Part shown: positions 1-9,269 of the stretch, piece by piece
How positions within the stretch are numbered: position 1 is the stretch's first letter
Layout of the letters: the number at the start of each line of letters is the position of its first letter
From: an uncultured beta proteobacterium
GTDB lineage: Bacteria > Pseudomonadota > Gammaproteobacteria > Burkholderiales > SG8-39
Direction: 5' to 3'
NCBI GenBank assembly: GCA_902826155.1
Contig: CADEDU010000019.1
Location: 38,463-77,976 of the forward strand
Length of the DNA: 39,514 nucleotides
Program-made: the position numbers and the translations under genes
Notes under the pieces: model-generated
Seen by the model: the letters and a program-made list of their open reading frames with translations, nothing else
The model's database searches: none
What the model was told of the DNA's origin: nothing

Positions 1-1244
1 ATATCGCGACGATACTGCATGCCGTCGAAGTGGATGCCCTCCAGCGCCTGATACACGCGCCGCTGCGCGGTTCGCACGCTGTCGCCGAGCGCAGTCACGC
101 ACAGCACCCGCCCGCCGTTGGTGTGCACGACGTCGTTCTCGAGCGAAGTACCGGCGTGAAACACCACCAGATCGTCGCTGGCCACGGGTAGCCCGGTGAT
201 CGTGTCGCCCTTGCGCGGCGCGTCGGGATAGCCCGATGCCGCGACCACGACACCCAGCGCGGTGCGTCGATCCCAGTTGGCCTCGATCTGGTCGAGCTTG
301 CCCGCCAGGGCACTCGAGAGCAGCTCGATCAGATCGCTCTTGAGCCGGATCAGGATCGGCTGCGTCTCCGGATCGCCCAGGCGGCAGTTGTACTCGAGCA
401 CCCGCGGATCACCGTTGGCGTTGATCATCAGCCCGGCGTAGAGGAAGCCGGTGTAGGGCATGCCTTCACTGGCCATGCCGCGGATGGTCGGCATGATGAT
501 CTCGCGCTGGATGCGCGCATACAGACTCGGCGTGACCACCGGTGCCGGCGAGTAGGCACCCATGCCTCCGGTGTTCGGGCCTTCGTCGCCGTCGCGCAGG
601 CGTTTGTGGTCCTGACTGGTGGCCAGGGGCAGCACGTGCTGACCGTCGGCGAGGACGATGAAGCTGGCTTCCTCGCCCTCGAGAAACTCCTCGATGACCA
701 CGCGCGCGCCCGCCTCACCCATCGACTTGTCGATCAGCATATGGTCGATTGCGGCGTGGGCTTCGTCGGAGGTCATCGCGACGACAACGCCTTTGCCGGC
801 GGCCAGGCCGTCGGCTTTGACCACGATCGGCGCGCCCTCGCGCTCGACGTAGGCGTGGGCCTGGGCCGGATCGGAGAACGTCTCGAACCGCGCGGTCGGG
901 ATGTTGTGGCGCTTGAGGAACTGCTTGGCGAAATCCTTGGAGCTTTCGAGCTGCGCGGCGGCCTGCGTCGGCCCGAAGATACGCATTCCGCGCGCCTTGA
1001 ACAGATCGACGATGCCGGCAGCCAACGGCGCTTCGGGTCCGACCACGGTCAGATCGATCTGCTCACGTGTGGCAAAAGCGGCGAGCGTGCGCGGATCGGC
1101 GATCGGCACGTTCACCACGTAGCGCTCGCGCGCGGTACCGGCGTTGCCGGGTGCGACGAACACCTTCTTGACGTTGGGGCTCTGCGCGATCTTCCAGGCA
1201 AGCGCGTGTTCGCGGCCGCCTCCGCCGATGATGAGTACCTTCAT
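1..1244 (-). CDS. purD: Phosphoribosylamine-glycine ligase (GAR synthetase), C-terminus cut by window edge
   Basis: PurD joins phosphoribosylamine and glycine in an ATP-dependent step of cytosolic purine synthesis. The reverse-strand frame opens with [18 protein letters not shown], the family's N-terminal nucleotide-binding loop, and continues with the ATP-grasp signatures [13 protein letters not shown] and [10 protein letters not shown] and the metal-site segment [13 protein letters not shown]. About 414 codons are present and the frame is still open at the window edge in a typical C-terminal segment ([10 protein letters not shown]), so only some ten residues should be missing. The start lies 31 bp after the purH stop, so it is probably cotranscribed as the last gene of dusB-fis-purH-purD. 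Identification is secure; the end lies outside the window. Confidence 0.97.
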   Translation of the reverse strand, partial: MKVLIIGGGGREHALAWKIAQSPNVKKVFVAPGNAGTARERYVVNVPIADPRTLAAFATREQIDLTVVGPEAPLAAGIVDLFKARGMRIFGPTQAAAQLESSKDFAKQFLKRHNIPTARFETFSDPAQAHAYVEREGAPIVVKADGLAAGKGVVVAMTSDEAHAAIDHMLIDKSMGEAGARVVIEEFLEGEEASFIVLADGQHVLPLATSQDHKRLRDGDEGPNTGGMGAYSPAPVVTPSLYARIQREIIMPTIRGMASEGMPYTGFLYAGLMINANGDPRVLEYNCRLGDPETQPILIRLKSDLIELLSSALAGKLDQIEANWDRRTALGVVVAASGYPDAPRKGDTITGLPVASDDLVVFHAGTSLENDVVHTNGGRVLCVTALGDSVRTAQRRVYQALEGIHFDGMQYRRD

Positions 1245-1275
1245 ACCTCGGTGATAGCTTTCAGCTCGGTGGCGC

Positions 1276-2841
1276 TCAATGTCGAAAATGGCGGATGCCG
1301 GTGAACACCATCGCCAGACCATGTTCGTTGGCCGCGGCGATCACCTCGTCGTCGCGGACACTGCCGCCGGGCTGGATCACGGCCTTGGCTCCGGCCTGCG
1401 CGAGGGCGTCGACGCCGTCGCGGAACGGAAAGAATGCATCTGAGGCGACGACCGATCCTGCCAGTGACAGGCCCGCGCCTTGCGCTTTCATCGCGGCGAT
1501 CCGGGTGCTGTCGATGCGGCTCATCTGTCCGGCACCGACACCGAGTGTGCGCTGCGAACCGCAGAACACGATCGCATTCGATTTCACGAATTTCGCCACG
1601 CGCCAGGCGAACAGGAGGTCACGTTGCTCCGCTTCGGTCGGTGCGCGCTTGGACACCACACGCAAGTCGCCCGGGCCGACATTGCGGCTGTCGGCGGATT
1701 GAATCAGCACGCCGCCGCCGACGCGCTTGAAATCGACCCCGGGCAACGCATGGTGCAAGGCGATCTGCAACAGACGCACGTTCTGCTTGGTGGCGAAACG
1801 TTCGAGTGCGGCCGAGGTGTATTCGGGTGCGATGACGACTTCGACGAACTGCTTGCCGACGGCCTCGGCGATCGCCTCGTCGACGGCGCGATTGAACGCG
1901 ATGATGCCGCCGAACGCGGACGTCGGATCGGTCGCGAAGGCGTTGCGATAGGCCGCTAGCGCATCGTCGGCTTCAGCCACACCGCACGGGTTGGCGTGTT
2001 TGACGATCACGCAGGCTGGCGCTGCCAGTGTCTTCACGCACTCCCACGCGGCGTCGGCGTCGGCGATGTTGTTGTACGAGAGTTCCTTGCCCTGCAGTTG
2101 TCGGGCATGCGCGAGCGTGCCTGCGGGTGCCTGCAGATCGCGATAGAACGCGGCCTGCTGATGCGGATTCTCGCCGTAGCGCAGCTCCTGGACCCTGGCG
2201 AACTGAATGTTGTATTGCTCGGGAAAGGCGCCGCGCTCGCCCGACAGCGCCGTGCTCGTCAGATAGTTGCTGATCGCGCCGTCGTAGGCCGCGGTGTGCG
2301 AGAACGCCTTGCGCGCCAGGCGAAACCGGGTCGGCAACTCCAGCGTGCAATCGTTCGCGCGTAGTTCTTCGATCAATGCCGTGTAGTCGGCCGGATCGGT
2401 GACCACCGCGACCCCGGAAAAATTCTTCGCCGCCGCACGCACCATCGTGGGGCCGCCGATGTCGATGTTCTCGACCGCGTCGGCCAAGGAGCAATCGGGC
2501 CGCGCTACCGTCTGACTGAACGGATACAGATTCACCACCACCAGATCGATCGGCTCGGTGCCGGCCTCCTTGATGGCATTCATGTGATCGGCCAGATCAC
2601 GACGCGCCAGGATCCCGCCGTGCACTTTCGGATGAAGTGTCTTGAGCCGGCCATCGAGCATTTCGGGATAACCGGTGTAGTCGGCCACCTCGGTCGCCGC
2701 GATGCCGTGCTCGGCGAGCAGCTTGGCGGTGCCGCCGGTCGACAGGATCGAAACACCCAGGTCGCGCAGCGCGCGCGACAGTTCGACTGCGCCGGATTTA
2801 TCGGAAACGCTGATCAGGGCCTGGCGGATGCGGAGGCGCAT
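1276..2841 (-). CDS. purH: Bifunctional AICAR transformylase / IMP cyclohydrolase
   Basis: PurH carries out the last two steps of IMP synthesis: formylation of AICAR using 10-formyl-THF, then ring closure. The 521-residue length matches the family. The N-terminal 145 residues or so form the MGS-like cyclohydrolase domain ([44 protein letters not shown]). The remainder is the transformylase domain, with VKHANPCG and [18 protein letters not shown]. The ATG start places the usual first strand a few residues in, with a short MRLRIR extension. It lies 166 bp downstream of fis and 31 bp upstream of purD, the order commonly seen in betaproteobacteria. The fis-purH spacer has no convincing promoter. 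Confidence 0.98.
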   Translation of the reverse strand: MRLRIRQALISVSDKSGAVELSRALRDLGVSILSTGGTAKLLAEHGIAATEVADYTGYPEMLDGRLKTLHPKVHGGILARRDLADHMNAIKEAGTEPIDLVVVNLYPFSQTVARPDCSLADAVENIDIGGPTMVRAAAKNFSGVAVVTDPADYTALIEELRANDCTLELPTRFRLARKAFSHTAAYDGAISNYLTSTALSGERGAFPEQYNIQFARVQELRYGENPHQQAAFYRDLQAPAGTLAHARQLQGKELSYNNIADADAAWECVKTLAAPACVIVKHANPCGVAEADDALAAYRNAFATDPTSAFGGIIAFNRAVDEAIAEAVGKQFVEVVIAPEYTSAALERFATKQNVRLLQIALHHALPGVDFKRVGGGVLIQSADSRNVGPGDLRVVSKRAPTEAEQRDLLFAWRVAKFVKSNAIVFCGSQRTLGVGAGQMSRIDSTRIAAMKAQGAGLSLAGSVVASDAFFPFRDGVDALAQAGAKAVIQPGGSVRDDEVIAAANEHGLAMVFTGIRHFRH

Positions 2842-3007
2842 GCGTGGGCAAGACGGGGCTTGGAACAGGATCCGCTATCAACGCCGCGAACAGCGCCGCG
2901 ATGCGGATGGCGCAAGTCTACCCGCACTCGGTGAGGAGCGCGGGCGTGACGAACGAAGGGTCCCTGGGGCGGTGACGCGTCTTGTGCGCGCTCGCGGTGC
3001 TGCGGAT

Positions 3008-3256
3008 TCAGGAAGTCTTGATGCGGTGCTGCTGGATCTTCTTGCGCAGCGTGCCGCGATTGATACCCAGCATTTCGGCTGCGATCGACTGATTCCCCTC
3101 GGCGTGATCGAGCACGGTTTCCAGCAATGGCTTCTCCACGTTGCGCAATACCATGTCGTAGATCGCGCACGGTTTGGCCCCATCCAGATCCTTGAAGTAA
3201 CGCTCGATCGAGCGACGAACGCATTCGCTGATCTCGTTATTCGTCGTGGTTCTCAT
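3008..3256 (-). CDS. fis: Fis family nucleoid-associated DNA-binding protein
   Basis: A small DNA-bending protein of 82 residues, the usual Fis size. The N-terminal part (residues 10-50) carries the conserved helix segment YDMVLRNVEKPLLETVL. The C-terminal helix-turn-helix (about residues 53-78) contains GNQSIAAEMLGINRGTLRKK, the Fis recognition helix pattern. Its start codon overlaps the dusB stop in an ATGA arrangement, which implies translational coupling. The dusB-fis pair is the classical enterobacterial arrangement too, where it is growth-rate regulated; here purH and purD follow. Whether this homologue has the broad regulatory role of E. coli Fis cannot be told from sequence. Confidence 0.96.
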   Translation of the reverse strand: MRTTTNNEISECVRRSIERYFKDLDGAKPCAIYDMVLRNVEKPLLETVLDHAEGNQSIAAEMLGINRGTLRKKIQQHRIKTS

Positions 3257-4263
3257 GCTGCTAGCTTCTCCTCCTCACGGAATAAGCGCCCCACACATTC
3301 CTCGTCGTGCTCAAACAACGCCGCGATCGCGCCGAGCTGCTCCTCGGTACTCGCCAGGCGGTTGAACCGCTCGCGAAACGTTTCCGCCCCCACCCATCTT
3401 TTTGTATACCAGGCAACGTGCTTGCGCGCGAACCGCACGCCCAGCTCCGGCCCGTAGAAATCGTGCAACGCCTGCACATGCTGCACGAGTACAGCCTCGG
3501 TCTCGTCGATTGTCGGTGGCGCCAGGAGAACCCCCGTTGCCAAATAGTGCGAGATGTCGCGAAAGATCCACGGCCTTCCCTGTGCGCCGCGGCCGATCAT
3601 GATGCCGTCGGCCGCTGTGTGCTTCAGTACGCGTTGCGCCTCTTCGGGCGTTGTGATGTCGCCGTTCGCGATGATCGGAAGCTTCGTTGCCGCCTTCACT
3701 TCCGCGATCGAATCATACTCCGCGTGACCGGAGAATCCGCAAGCCCGGGTGCGACCATGCAGTGCAAGCAGGCGGATTCCGCAGTCTTCAGCGATGCGCG
3801 CAACGCGCACTGCGTTTTTCGATGCGGCATCCCAGCCGGTGCGGTACTTCAACGTCACCGGAACCGGTACCGCGCGCACCACGGCGCTCAGAATGTCGGC
3901 GACGAGTGCTTCGTCGCGCAGCAACGCCGAACCCGCCATGGCGTTGCACACTTTCTTGACCGGGCACCCCATGTTGATGTCGATGATCTGCGCGCCCGCG
4001 TCGACGTTGTAGCGCGCGGCATCGGCCATTTGCTGCGGATCGGCGCCGGCGATCTGCACCGAGATCGGCTCGGCTTCGCCACGATGGTCGGTGCGCCGCT
4101 GCGTTTTCGCGCTCTTCCACAGCTGCGCGTTCGAGGTGACCATTTCCGACACCGCCAGCGCGGCGCCGAACTGCTTGCACAGGATGCGAAAGGGCCGATC
4201 GGTCACACCGGCCATGGGCGCGGCGAACAGATTGCCTTTCAGCACGAAAGTGCCGAGCTGCAT
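3253..4263 (-). CDS. dusB: tRNA-dihydrouridine synthase B
   Basis: An FMN-dependent enzyme that reduces specific uridines in the D-loop of tRNA. The 336-residue protein starts with the Dus signature APMAGVTDRPFRIL (residues 15-28) and has the catalytic cysteine in NMGCPVKK (Cys100). It also has the FMN/phosphate-binding segments LHGRTR, IANGDI and GIMIGRGAQGRPWIF. Length and motifs fit DusB rather than DusA or DusC, and the following fis gene supports this. The ATG at 4263 lies about 36 bp after the predicted transcription start of the promoter at 4306-4333. It appears to be the first gene of dusB-fis-purH-purD. Confidence 0.96.
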   Translation of the reverse strand: MQLGTFVLKGNLFAAPMAGVTDRPFRILCKQFGAALAVSEMVTSNAQLWKSAKTQRRTDHRGEAEPISVQIAGADPQQMADAARYNVDAGAQIIDINMGCPVKKVCNAMAGSALLRDEALVADILSAVVRAVPVPVTLKYRTGWDAASKNAVRVARIAEDCGIRLLALHGRTRACGFSGHAEYDSIAEVKAATKLPIIANGDITTPEEAQRVLKHTAADGIMIGRGAQGRPWIFRDISHYLATGVLLAPPTIDETEAVLVQHVQALHDFYGPELGVRFARKHVAWYTKRWVGAETFRERFNRLASTEEQLGAIAALFEHDEECVGRLFREEEKLAA

Positions 4264-4305
4264 GGGTGATCGAGGGGATTGGAGCGGGCGAACAGCGGAG
4301 AATTC

Positions 4306-4333
4306 ATTGTAGCTCGATTGACTTCGCGGTCAA
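4306..4333 (-). promoter_or_regulatory. Sigma70-type promoter for dusB-fis-purHD
   Basis: On the minus strand TTGACC (4328-4333) and TACAAT (4306-4311) are separated by 16 bp, five of six matches to consensus in each box. The predicted transcription start near 4299 gives a leader of about 36 nt before dusB. It is one of the best promoter matches in the window and sits exactly where the operon's first gene begins. Not experimentally shown. Confidence 0.7.
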
Positions 4334-4501
4334 CGTCGCGACTCGTTCTAATTGTCAGCGAGCGATGCTGTCGCCACGCATTTTTCGACGCGCACCATCA
4401 TGGCATCGATGAATTGCGTCTTTTTCGTGCGTTGTGCGTGGGTTGGCGCACTCGAATCGTCGCGAATCGGCGTCAATCGCACTGCGACATGCGTGTTGCT
4501 G

Positions 4502-4527
4502 CCTCGCGACAGCGGCCGCACGCGAGG
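4502..4527 (-). terminator. Hairpin downstream of ubiH, possible terminator without U-tract
   Basis: A perfect 7-bp inverted repeat, CCTCGCG (4502-4508) and CGCGAGG (4521-4527), flanks a 12-nt loop that itself contains GCGGCCGC. It begins 16 bp after the ubiH stop on the minus strand, before the dusB promoter. There is no run of T after the stem, so intrinsic termination is uncertain. The rest of the 4334-4542 spacer shows nothing else recognisable. Confidence 0.35.
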
Positions 4528-4542
4528 GCGCGAAAGGCTTGT

Positions 4543-5811
4543 TCAGATACGCCGGATGATGCAGCGGTTGCTCATGGCAGCGCGCGCGCCGAGCATCATG
4601 CGCCGTGCAAGAAACACGCGCGCCGGCGCACATGCGTCGAGCAGACCCAGGGCGAGTCCCCGACCCGCCGCCATCAGAGGCTGGTCGTTGCTGAATGCGC
4701 GCACGAACAGGTCTGTCGTGGCGATCGTGCTGGCGCGATCGCTCCAGCGCGCCCGCGCGAATCGATCCGCCAGATCCATGGATTGTTCGCGCGTCATCAC
4801 GGCTGGTGGATTTGCCTGCAGCATCTCCACCAACGCCATCACGTCGCGCAATCCGAGATTCAAACCCTGGCCGGCCACCGGATGAAGCGCCTGTGCGGCG
4901 TTGCCGATCGCGATCACCGCGTGATTGACGATCCGACGCGTGCGCTTGAGGGCAAGTGGCACGCAGGAGCGAGGGCCGGGTGCGCTGAAACGTCCGGCAC
5001 GATCGCCGAATGCCTCCTGCAGCGCCCGACGGAACGCATCGTCGCCGTCGGCCATGCGTTGCTGTGCGATGGCATTCGGCATCGCCCACACGAACGCGTA
5101 GCGGTCGCGATAGGGCAGCAGGGCCAGCGGTCCGTGCGGTGTGAATCGCTCCCACGCGCGATGCCCATGCGGGACGCTTGCGACGATGGTGCCCAGCACC
5201 GCCGACTGGCCGTAGTCGTGGACGAGCTGGCCTGCGGCCTGGTCCGCGAGCGCGCCACCATCGGCCAGTACCAGCAGCTTCGCGTGGCGCCGGGACTCGT
5301 GTGCGGCGCCGCTTTGCCCGGTTTCCCGGGATGCCGGCTCGGTGCGCACGATCACGCCCTCGTCGTCCCCGATCCAGTCGAGCACGCGCTCGTCGAGGAA
5401 ATGTTCGCCCGCTGCACCAGCGACCGTGCCATGCAGCGCGTCGATGTCGAAGACATATCCGAGCGCGTCCAGGCCGTGCTCGGCGGCGCTCATCACGGTG
5501 CGGCCGAACGCGCCACGCTGCGATACGTGGATGGTCCGGATCGGCGTCGCGGCACGATCCAATGCCACATCGAGCCGGCGCAGATACGCGTAGCTGGCCT
5601 GCGAGAGCGCGATCGGTCGGGTGACACGCTCGTGCTCGCTCGTTGCGTCGCTTGCGCCGGATTCGCCCGAGGCGCGCCGGCTCGTCGAGGCAGGCGCCGC
5701 AATGCGCACGGTGAGTCCGGATCCGCGCAGCGCAAGCGCGAGCGCACAACCCACCGGACCGCCGCCTGCGATGAGGATGTCGTGGCGCGAATCGATCGAT
5801 CGCTGGCTCAT
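4543..5811 (-). CDS. ubiH: FAD-dependent ubiquinone-biosynthesis hydroxylase, UbiH type
   Basis: A 422-residue flavoprotein monooxygenase of the UbiH/UbiF/Coq6 family, expected to hydroxylate the ring of a ubiquinone precursor at the inner membrane. Residues 11-37 form the ADP-binding Rossmann motif (DILIAGGGPVGCALALALRG). Around residue 300 is the second FAD motif, IGNAAQALHPVAGQGLNLGL, in the N-A-A-Q variant frequent in betaproteobacterial UbiH. The start was chosen just before the Rossmann motif. It follows pepP by 30 bp, the common pepP-ubiH arrangement, and probably shares its transcript. A second family member starts at 39067, so the assignment of ring position between them is by family and context only. 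Confidence 0.88.
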   Translation of the reverse strand: MSQRSIDSRHDILIAGGGPVGCALALALRGSGLTVRIAAPASTSRRASGESGASDATSEHERVTRPIALSQASYAYLRRLDVALDRAATPIRTIHVSQRGAFGRTVMSAAEHGLDALGYVFDIDALHGTVAGAAGEHFLDERVLDWIGDDEGVIVRTEPASRETGQSGAAHESRRHAKLLVLADGGALADQAAGQLVHDYGQSAVLGTIVASVPHGHRAWERFTPHGPLALLPYRDRYAFVWAMPNAIAQQRMADGDDAFRRALQEAFGDRAGRFSAPGPRSCVPLALKRTRRIVNHAVIAIGNAAQALHPVAGQGLNLGLRDVMALVEMLQANPPAVMTREQSMDLADRFARARWSDRASTIATTDLFVRAFSNDQPLMAAGRGLALGLLDACAPARVFLARRMMLGARAAMSNRCIIRRI

Positions 5812-5841
5812 GGCAGGCGACGGCCGCGGGCGTGTTGTCGA

Positions 5842-7158
5842 TCAACCTCGCGTCGCGGCCTCGCGCATCAACGCTTCGACGTCATCGACGCGTTTGGGCG
5901 CGAGGGCCGTGATCAGGGTGCAGCCGCTCGCGGTCACCAGTGCATCGTCTTCGATCCGCACGCCGATGTTCCAGAACGGCTCGGGCACGCCGTCGGCCGG
6001 ACGGATGTAGCACCCCGGTTCCACCGTGAGCACCATTCCGGGCTGCAATTCTCGCCACGCTTCGCCGCTCTTGTATTCACCGACATCGTGCACGTCCATG
6101 CCCAGCCAGTGACCGGTGCGGTGCATGTAGAACCTGCGGTAGTCGCCCGATTCGAGCACCGCATCGAGCGTGCCCTGGCACAGCTTCATGTCGATGAAAC
6201 CCTGCGCGAGCACCTTCACCGCCGCATCGTGCGGCTCGTTCCAGCGCTTGCCTGGCTTCACTTCGGCGGTGGCGGCGATCTGTGACGCGAGCACCAGTTC
6301 GTACACATCGCGCTGCGGCCCGTTGAAACGCCCGCTGATCGGATAGGTGCGCGTGATGTCGGCGGCATAGCCGTCGAGTTCGCACCCGGCGTCGATCAGC
6401 ATCAGATCGCCGTCGGCGAACTGCCGGTTGTTCTCGCGATAGTGCAGCACGCAGGCATTCGGTCCGCTGGCCACGATCGGCCAGTACGCCGGAAACTGCG
6501 CACCGTGTCGCCGGAACTCGTGCAGCAACTCGGCTTCGATTTCGTATTCCCAGCCGCCGGCACGCGTGGCGCGCATCGCGCGGATGTGCGCGCCGGCCGA
6601 GATGTCGGCGGCGCGCTGCATCGTGCGCACCTCGAACTCGTCCTTGATCAGGCGCATGCCGTCCAGCACCGCGTGCAAATCGTGGATCTCCGTCGGCGCA
6701 TGTATGCCGGTGCGGGCCTGGGCACGCACCTGATTGAGCCAGCCCATGATGCGTGCATCCCACGCGGCGTCCGCACCGGGGGCGTAGAACAGCGCGGGCT
6801 GATTCGCCATCAGCTTGGGCAGATGCTCGTCGAGTGCACCGAACGCGAAAGATTCGTCCAGGCCGAACGTCTCGCGTGCTGCCTCGGGACCGAATCGGTA
6901 GCCGTCCCAGATCTCACGCTCGAGATTCTTATCGCGGCAGAACAGGATCGTGCGCGGCGCGCTGCCGGCCACCAGAACGAGCACCGCCTCAGGTTCGCCG
7001 AAGCCGGTGAGGTAGTGAAAGTAGCTGTCGAAGCGATACAGATAATCGCTGTCGCGATTGCGCAGACGCTCCGGAGCGGTGGGCACGATGGCGATGCCGC
7101 TCCGCATGTGTTCGAGCAGGCGGGCGCGCCGATTGCGATAGGGCGTGGTGTCGATCAT
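5842..7158 (-). CDS. pepP: Xaa-Pro aminopeptidase (aminopeptidase P)
   Basis: A cytosolic dimetal aminopeptidase that removes N-terminal residues preceding proline. The N-terminal creatinase-like domain contains YLYRFDSYFHYLTGFGEPEA. The C-terminal pita-bread domain has the five metal ligands in order: Asp near 254 and Asp near 265 (IDAGCELDGYAADITRTYP), His near 347 (HRTGHWLGMDVHD), Glu near 380 (TVEPGCY) and Glu near 400 (VRIEDD). With the ATG at 7158 (MIDTTPYRNRR) the protein has 438 residues, matching E. coli PepP and its N-terminal alignment. An in-frame ATG at 7218 would add 20 arginine-rich residues and is less likely. It lies upstream of ubiH on the same strand. Confidence 0.95.
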   Translation of the reverse strand: MIDTTPYRNRRARLLEHMRSGIAIVPTAPERLRNRDSDYLYRFDSYFHYLTGFGEPEAVLVLVAGSAPRTILFCRDKNLEREIWDGYRFGPEAARETFGLDESFAFGALDEHLPKLMANQPALFYAPGADAAWDARIMGWLNQVRAQARTGIHAPTEIHDLHAVLDGMRLIKDEFEVRTMQRAADISAGAHIRAMRATRAGGWEYEIEAELLHEFRRHGAQFPAYWPIVASGPNACVLHYRENNRQFADGDLMLIDAGCELDGYAADITRTYPISGRFNGPQRDVYELVLASQIAATAEVKPGKRWNEPHDAAVKVLAQGFIDMKLCQGTLDAVLESGDYRRFYMHRTGHWLGMDVHDVGEYKSGEAWRELQPGMVLTVEPGCYIRPADGVPEPFWNIGVRIEDDALVTASGCTLITALAPKRVDDVEALMREAATRG

Positions 7159-7263
7159 GGGAGGGCGTGGAACTCGTTGGAGAAACACTGTGCGACTTCT
7201 TGAACGGCGATTCTCCATGGGGCTTGCGCGCCGGGCAACTCGCCGCGAGCAATCCGTCGGACG

Positions 7264-7980
7264 TTAGCCACGCGCGGAGCCGGGTTGCGTGCCTGTCCGC
7301 CCCGTGCCGGTTCGAAGCGCCAGGTCGAGCGCCTGCAGCCGCTCGACAGTGCCCACATCGATCCAGGTGCCGCGGAAATGCTCGCCGCCGAGCCGATTGT
7401 GTGCCATCACCGTACGCAGCAGCGGCGCGAGCTTGGCCTTGTGTCCGCGCGCCGTCGCGGCAAACAACTCTGGGCGATAGACCCCGATGCCGGCATAGGT
7501 GAGCCGCGGCGCGTCATCGACGACACGACCGGATTCGCGCAAGGCGAAGTCGCCGGCAGGATGATGCACCGGATTGTCGACGAGCACGATGTGCGCCTGA
7601 TCATCACCGAGCATTCGGGCGCGCGCTGCCAGCGGAGCGAAGTCGAAGTCGCTGAACACGTCGCCATTGACGAGGATGAACGGCTGTTCGCCGAGCAACG
7701 GCATGGCGAATGCGATGCCGCCTGCGGTTTCCAGGGCGTCGCCCTCGCTGGAGTACGCGATCGATACACCGAGCGTGCGACCGTCACCGAGCGCGTGCTC
7801 GATCCGTGCGCCCAGGTGCGCGTGGTTGATGACCAGATCGGTGATGCCGGCGCGCGCCAGGCGCTCGATCGTCCATACGATCAGCGGCTTGCCGCCCGCT
7901 TCGAGCAATGGCTTGGGCGTGTGGTCGGTGAGCGGGCGCATGCGCTCGCCGCGACCGGCCGCGAGGATCATCGCTTTCAT
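7264..7980 (-). CDS. murU: N-acetylmuramate-1-phosphate uridylyltransferase (MurU-type nucleotidyltransferase)
   Basis: A 238-residue sugar-phosphate nucleotidyltransferase. The N-terminus has the pyrophosphorylase signature ([20 protein letters not shown], residues 6-25), followed by [25 protein letters not shown] with the metal-binding Asp, and [14 protein letters not shown] near the C-terminus. The family converts MurNAc-1-phosphate and UTP to UDP-MurNAc. The specific MurU call rests on its position 19 bp after an AmgK-type sugar kinase, the recycling pair known in Pseudomonas that bypasses de novo UDP-MurNAc synthesis. The ATG at 7980 starts exactly at the family N-terminus. A mannose- or glucose-1-phosphate transferase cannot be formally excluded. 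Confidence 0.88.
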   Translation of the reverse strand: MKAMILAAGRGERMRPLTDHTPKPLLEAGGKPLIVWTIERLARAGITDLVINHAHLGARIEHALGDGRTLGVSIAYSSEGDALETAGGIAFAMPLLGEQPFILVNGDVFSDFDFAPLAARARMLGDDQAHIVLVDNPVHHPAGDFALRESGRVVDDAPRLTYAGIGVYRPELFAATARGHKAKLAPLLRTVMAHNRLGGEHFRGTWIDVGTVERLQALDLALRTGTGRTGTQPGSARG

Positions 7981-7999
7981 CGCACGGGGTGTCGCCGGC

Positions 8000-9076
8000 T
8001 CAGAAGGTGTAGCGCACTTCGGCGTGGCGCTCGGCGAGCGTGTCGAGCAGCTTCGCCAGTTCGGCGAGCTCGTTGTAGCGTGCGCACGCGGCATGCAGGT
8101 ACTTGAGCACCAACGGCTGGTCGTTCAGATACTGGTTCTTGCCGTCGCGGTAGGACAGGCGCGCGAAGATGCCCACCACCTTGAGCTGGCGCTGCACGCC
8201 CATCCACTCGAAGTCGCGATAGAACTCGCCGAAATCGGCCGCCACGGGAATGCCCGCCTTGCGTGCCATGTCCCAGTAGCGCACGCACCAGTCGATCTGC
8301 CTGGCTTCGTCCCACTCGATGTACGCGTCGCGCAGCAACGACACCAGGTCGTAGGTGACCGGTCCGTACACCGCGTCCTGGAAGTCGAGAATTCCCGGGT
8401 TGGGCGTCGCATGCATCAGATTGCGCGAGTGGTAGTCGCGATGCACGAATACGCACGGCTGCGCGAGATTGTTGGCGAGCAGGCGTTCGAACGCGCGCTG
8501 CAGCGCGTTGCGCTGCTCGTCGCTCAGCGTCTTGCCAAGCTGGCGGGCGACGTACCAGTCGGGGAACAGGTTCAGCTCGCGCTCGAGCAGGGCCCGGTCA
8601 TACGGCGCAAGCACGCCGGGGCGGCTGATTGCCTGGATGCGTACCAGTGCTGCCAGTGCATCGCGATACAACGCATCAGCGTTGCCATCGTCGAGTTCGT
8701 CGAGATAGGTTCGGGCACCCAGGTCGCTCAGCAGCAGAAACCCGCGCGGCAGGTCTTGCGCCAGCACGCGCGGCACATTCACCCCGGCCTGGCCGAACAG
8801 CTCGGCGACGCGAATGAACGGACGACAGTCTTCGCGTGCGGGCGGGGCGTCCATCACGATCAGGCTGTCGTGGCCGCCGGCGCTGAACGTCACCCGGAAG
8901 TAGCGACGAAAACTCGCATCGGCCGACGCAGGCTCGATCGACACGGCGGCGCCGGCAAAGCGCTCGGCGATCCACGCATCGATCAGCGCCCGGCGTTGCG
9001 CAGGGGTGCCATCGATGGGTCCTGGAGTCGAGTCTGGGGTCGCGTCAGCGGGCGCGGCGGGCGTGCGGTCTGGCAT
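8000..9076 (-). CDS. amgK: N-acetylmuramate/N-acetylglucosamine 1-kinase (AmgK-type aminoglycoside-phosphotransferase fold)
   Basis: A 358-residue kinase of the aminoglycoside phosphotransferase fold. It shows the family's N-terminal segment [24 protein letters not shown], the catalytic [10 protein letters not shown] near residue 210 and the metal-binding [11 protein letters not shown] about 18 residues later. AmgK phosphorylates MurNAc or GlcNAc at the anomeric position so that MurU can make UDP-MurNAc, sparing de novo synthesis. It is followed by murU and is divergent from lptD. The first 25 residues are Pro/Ala/Thr-rich and low-complexity. The ATG lies inside a 10-bp phased repeat and has no clear Shine-Dalgarno, so the exact start is less certain than the identity. 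Confidence 0.88.
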   Translation of the reverse strand: MPDRTPAAPADATPDSTPGPIDGTPAQRRALIDAWIAERFAGAAVSIEPASADASFRRYFRVTFSAGGHDSLIVMDAPPAREDCRPFIRVAELFGQAGVNVPRVLAQDLPRGFLLLSDLGARTYLDELDDGNADALYRDALAALVRIQAISRPGVLAPYDRALLERELNLFPDWYVARQLGKTLSDEQRNALQRAFERLLANNLAQPCVFVHRDYHSRNLMHATPNPGILDFQDAVYGPVTYDLVSLLRDAYIEWDEARQIDWCVRYWDMARKAGIPVAADFGEFYRDFEWMGVQRQLKVVGIFARLSYRDGKNQYLNDQPLVLKYLHAACARYNELAELAKLLDTLAERHAEVRYTF

Positions 9077-9140
9077 TGCGAGGCGTCGCCGGGCATTGCG
9101 ACGTGTGGCTAGGCATTGCTAGGCATTGCGAGGCATTGCG
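9071..9140. repeat. 10-bp phased direct repeat at the amgK start / lptD upstream region
   Basis: Seven consecutive 10-bp units. Five of them (9071, 9091, 9111, 9121, 9131) read GGCATTGC after a variable first base, and the two between are degenerate. The first unit contains the amgK start codon. Because each unit holds an ATG on the minus strand, upstream out-of-frame starts occur every 10 or 20 bp before the amgK start. The remainder of this divergent spacer (9141-9269) holds a TACAAT at 9205-9210 pointing towards lptD, but no good -35 box. Confidence 0.85.
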
Positions 9141-9269
9141 ATCAAGCACTGCAAGGCGGCGACGAACGCCATGAGAACGATGAACGCCACGAGAATCAAG
9201 CGATTACAATGCGAATCGATTCTAGCATCGCAGTCGCGGCATGCCGCGCGGCCGGTCGAGAACGAGACG

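Noticed and set aside
4279..6285. Open frame of 668 codons on the plus strand
   Set aside because: It is antisense to ubiH and pepP, Arg/His/Ala-rich without family motifs, and is explained by high third-position GC of the real genes.
9071..9140. CRISPR-like array
   Set aside because: Units are only 10 bp and directly adjacent or one unit apart, with no unique spacers of 30 bp or so and no cas genes.
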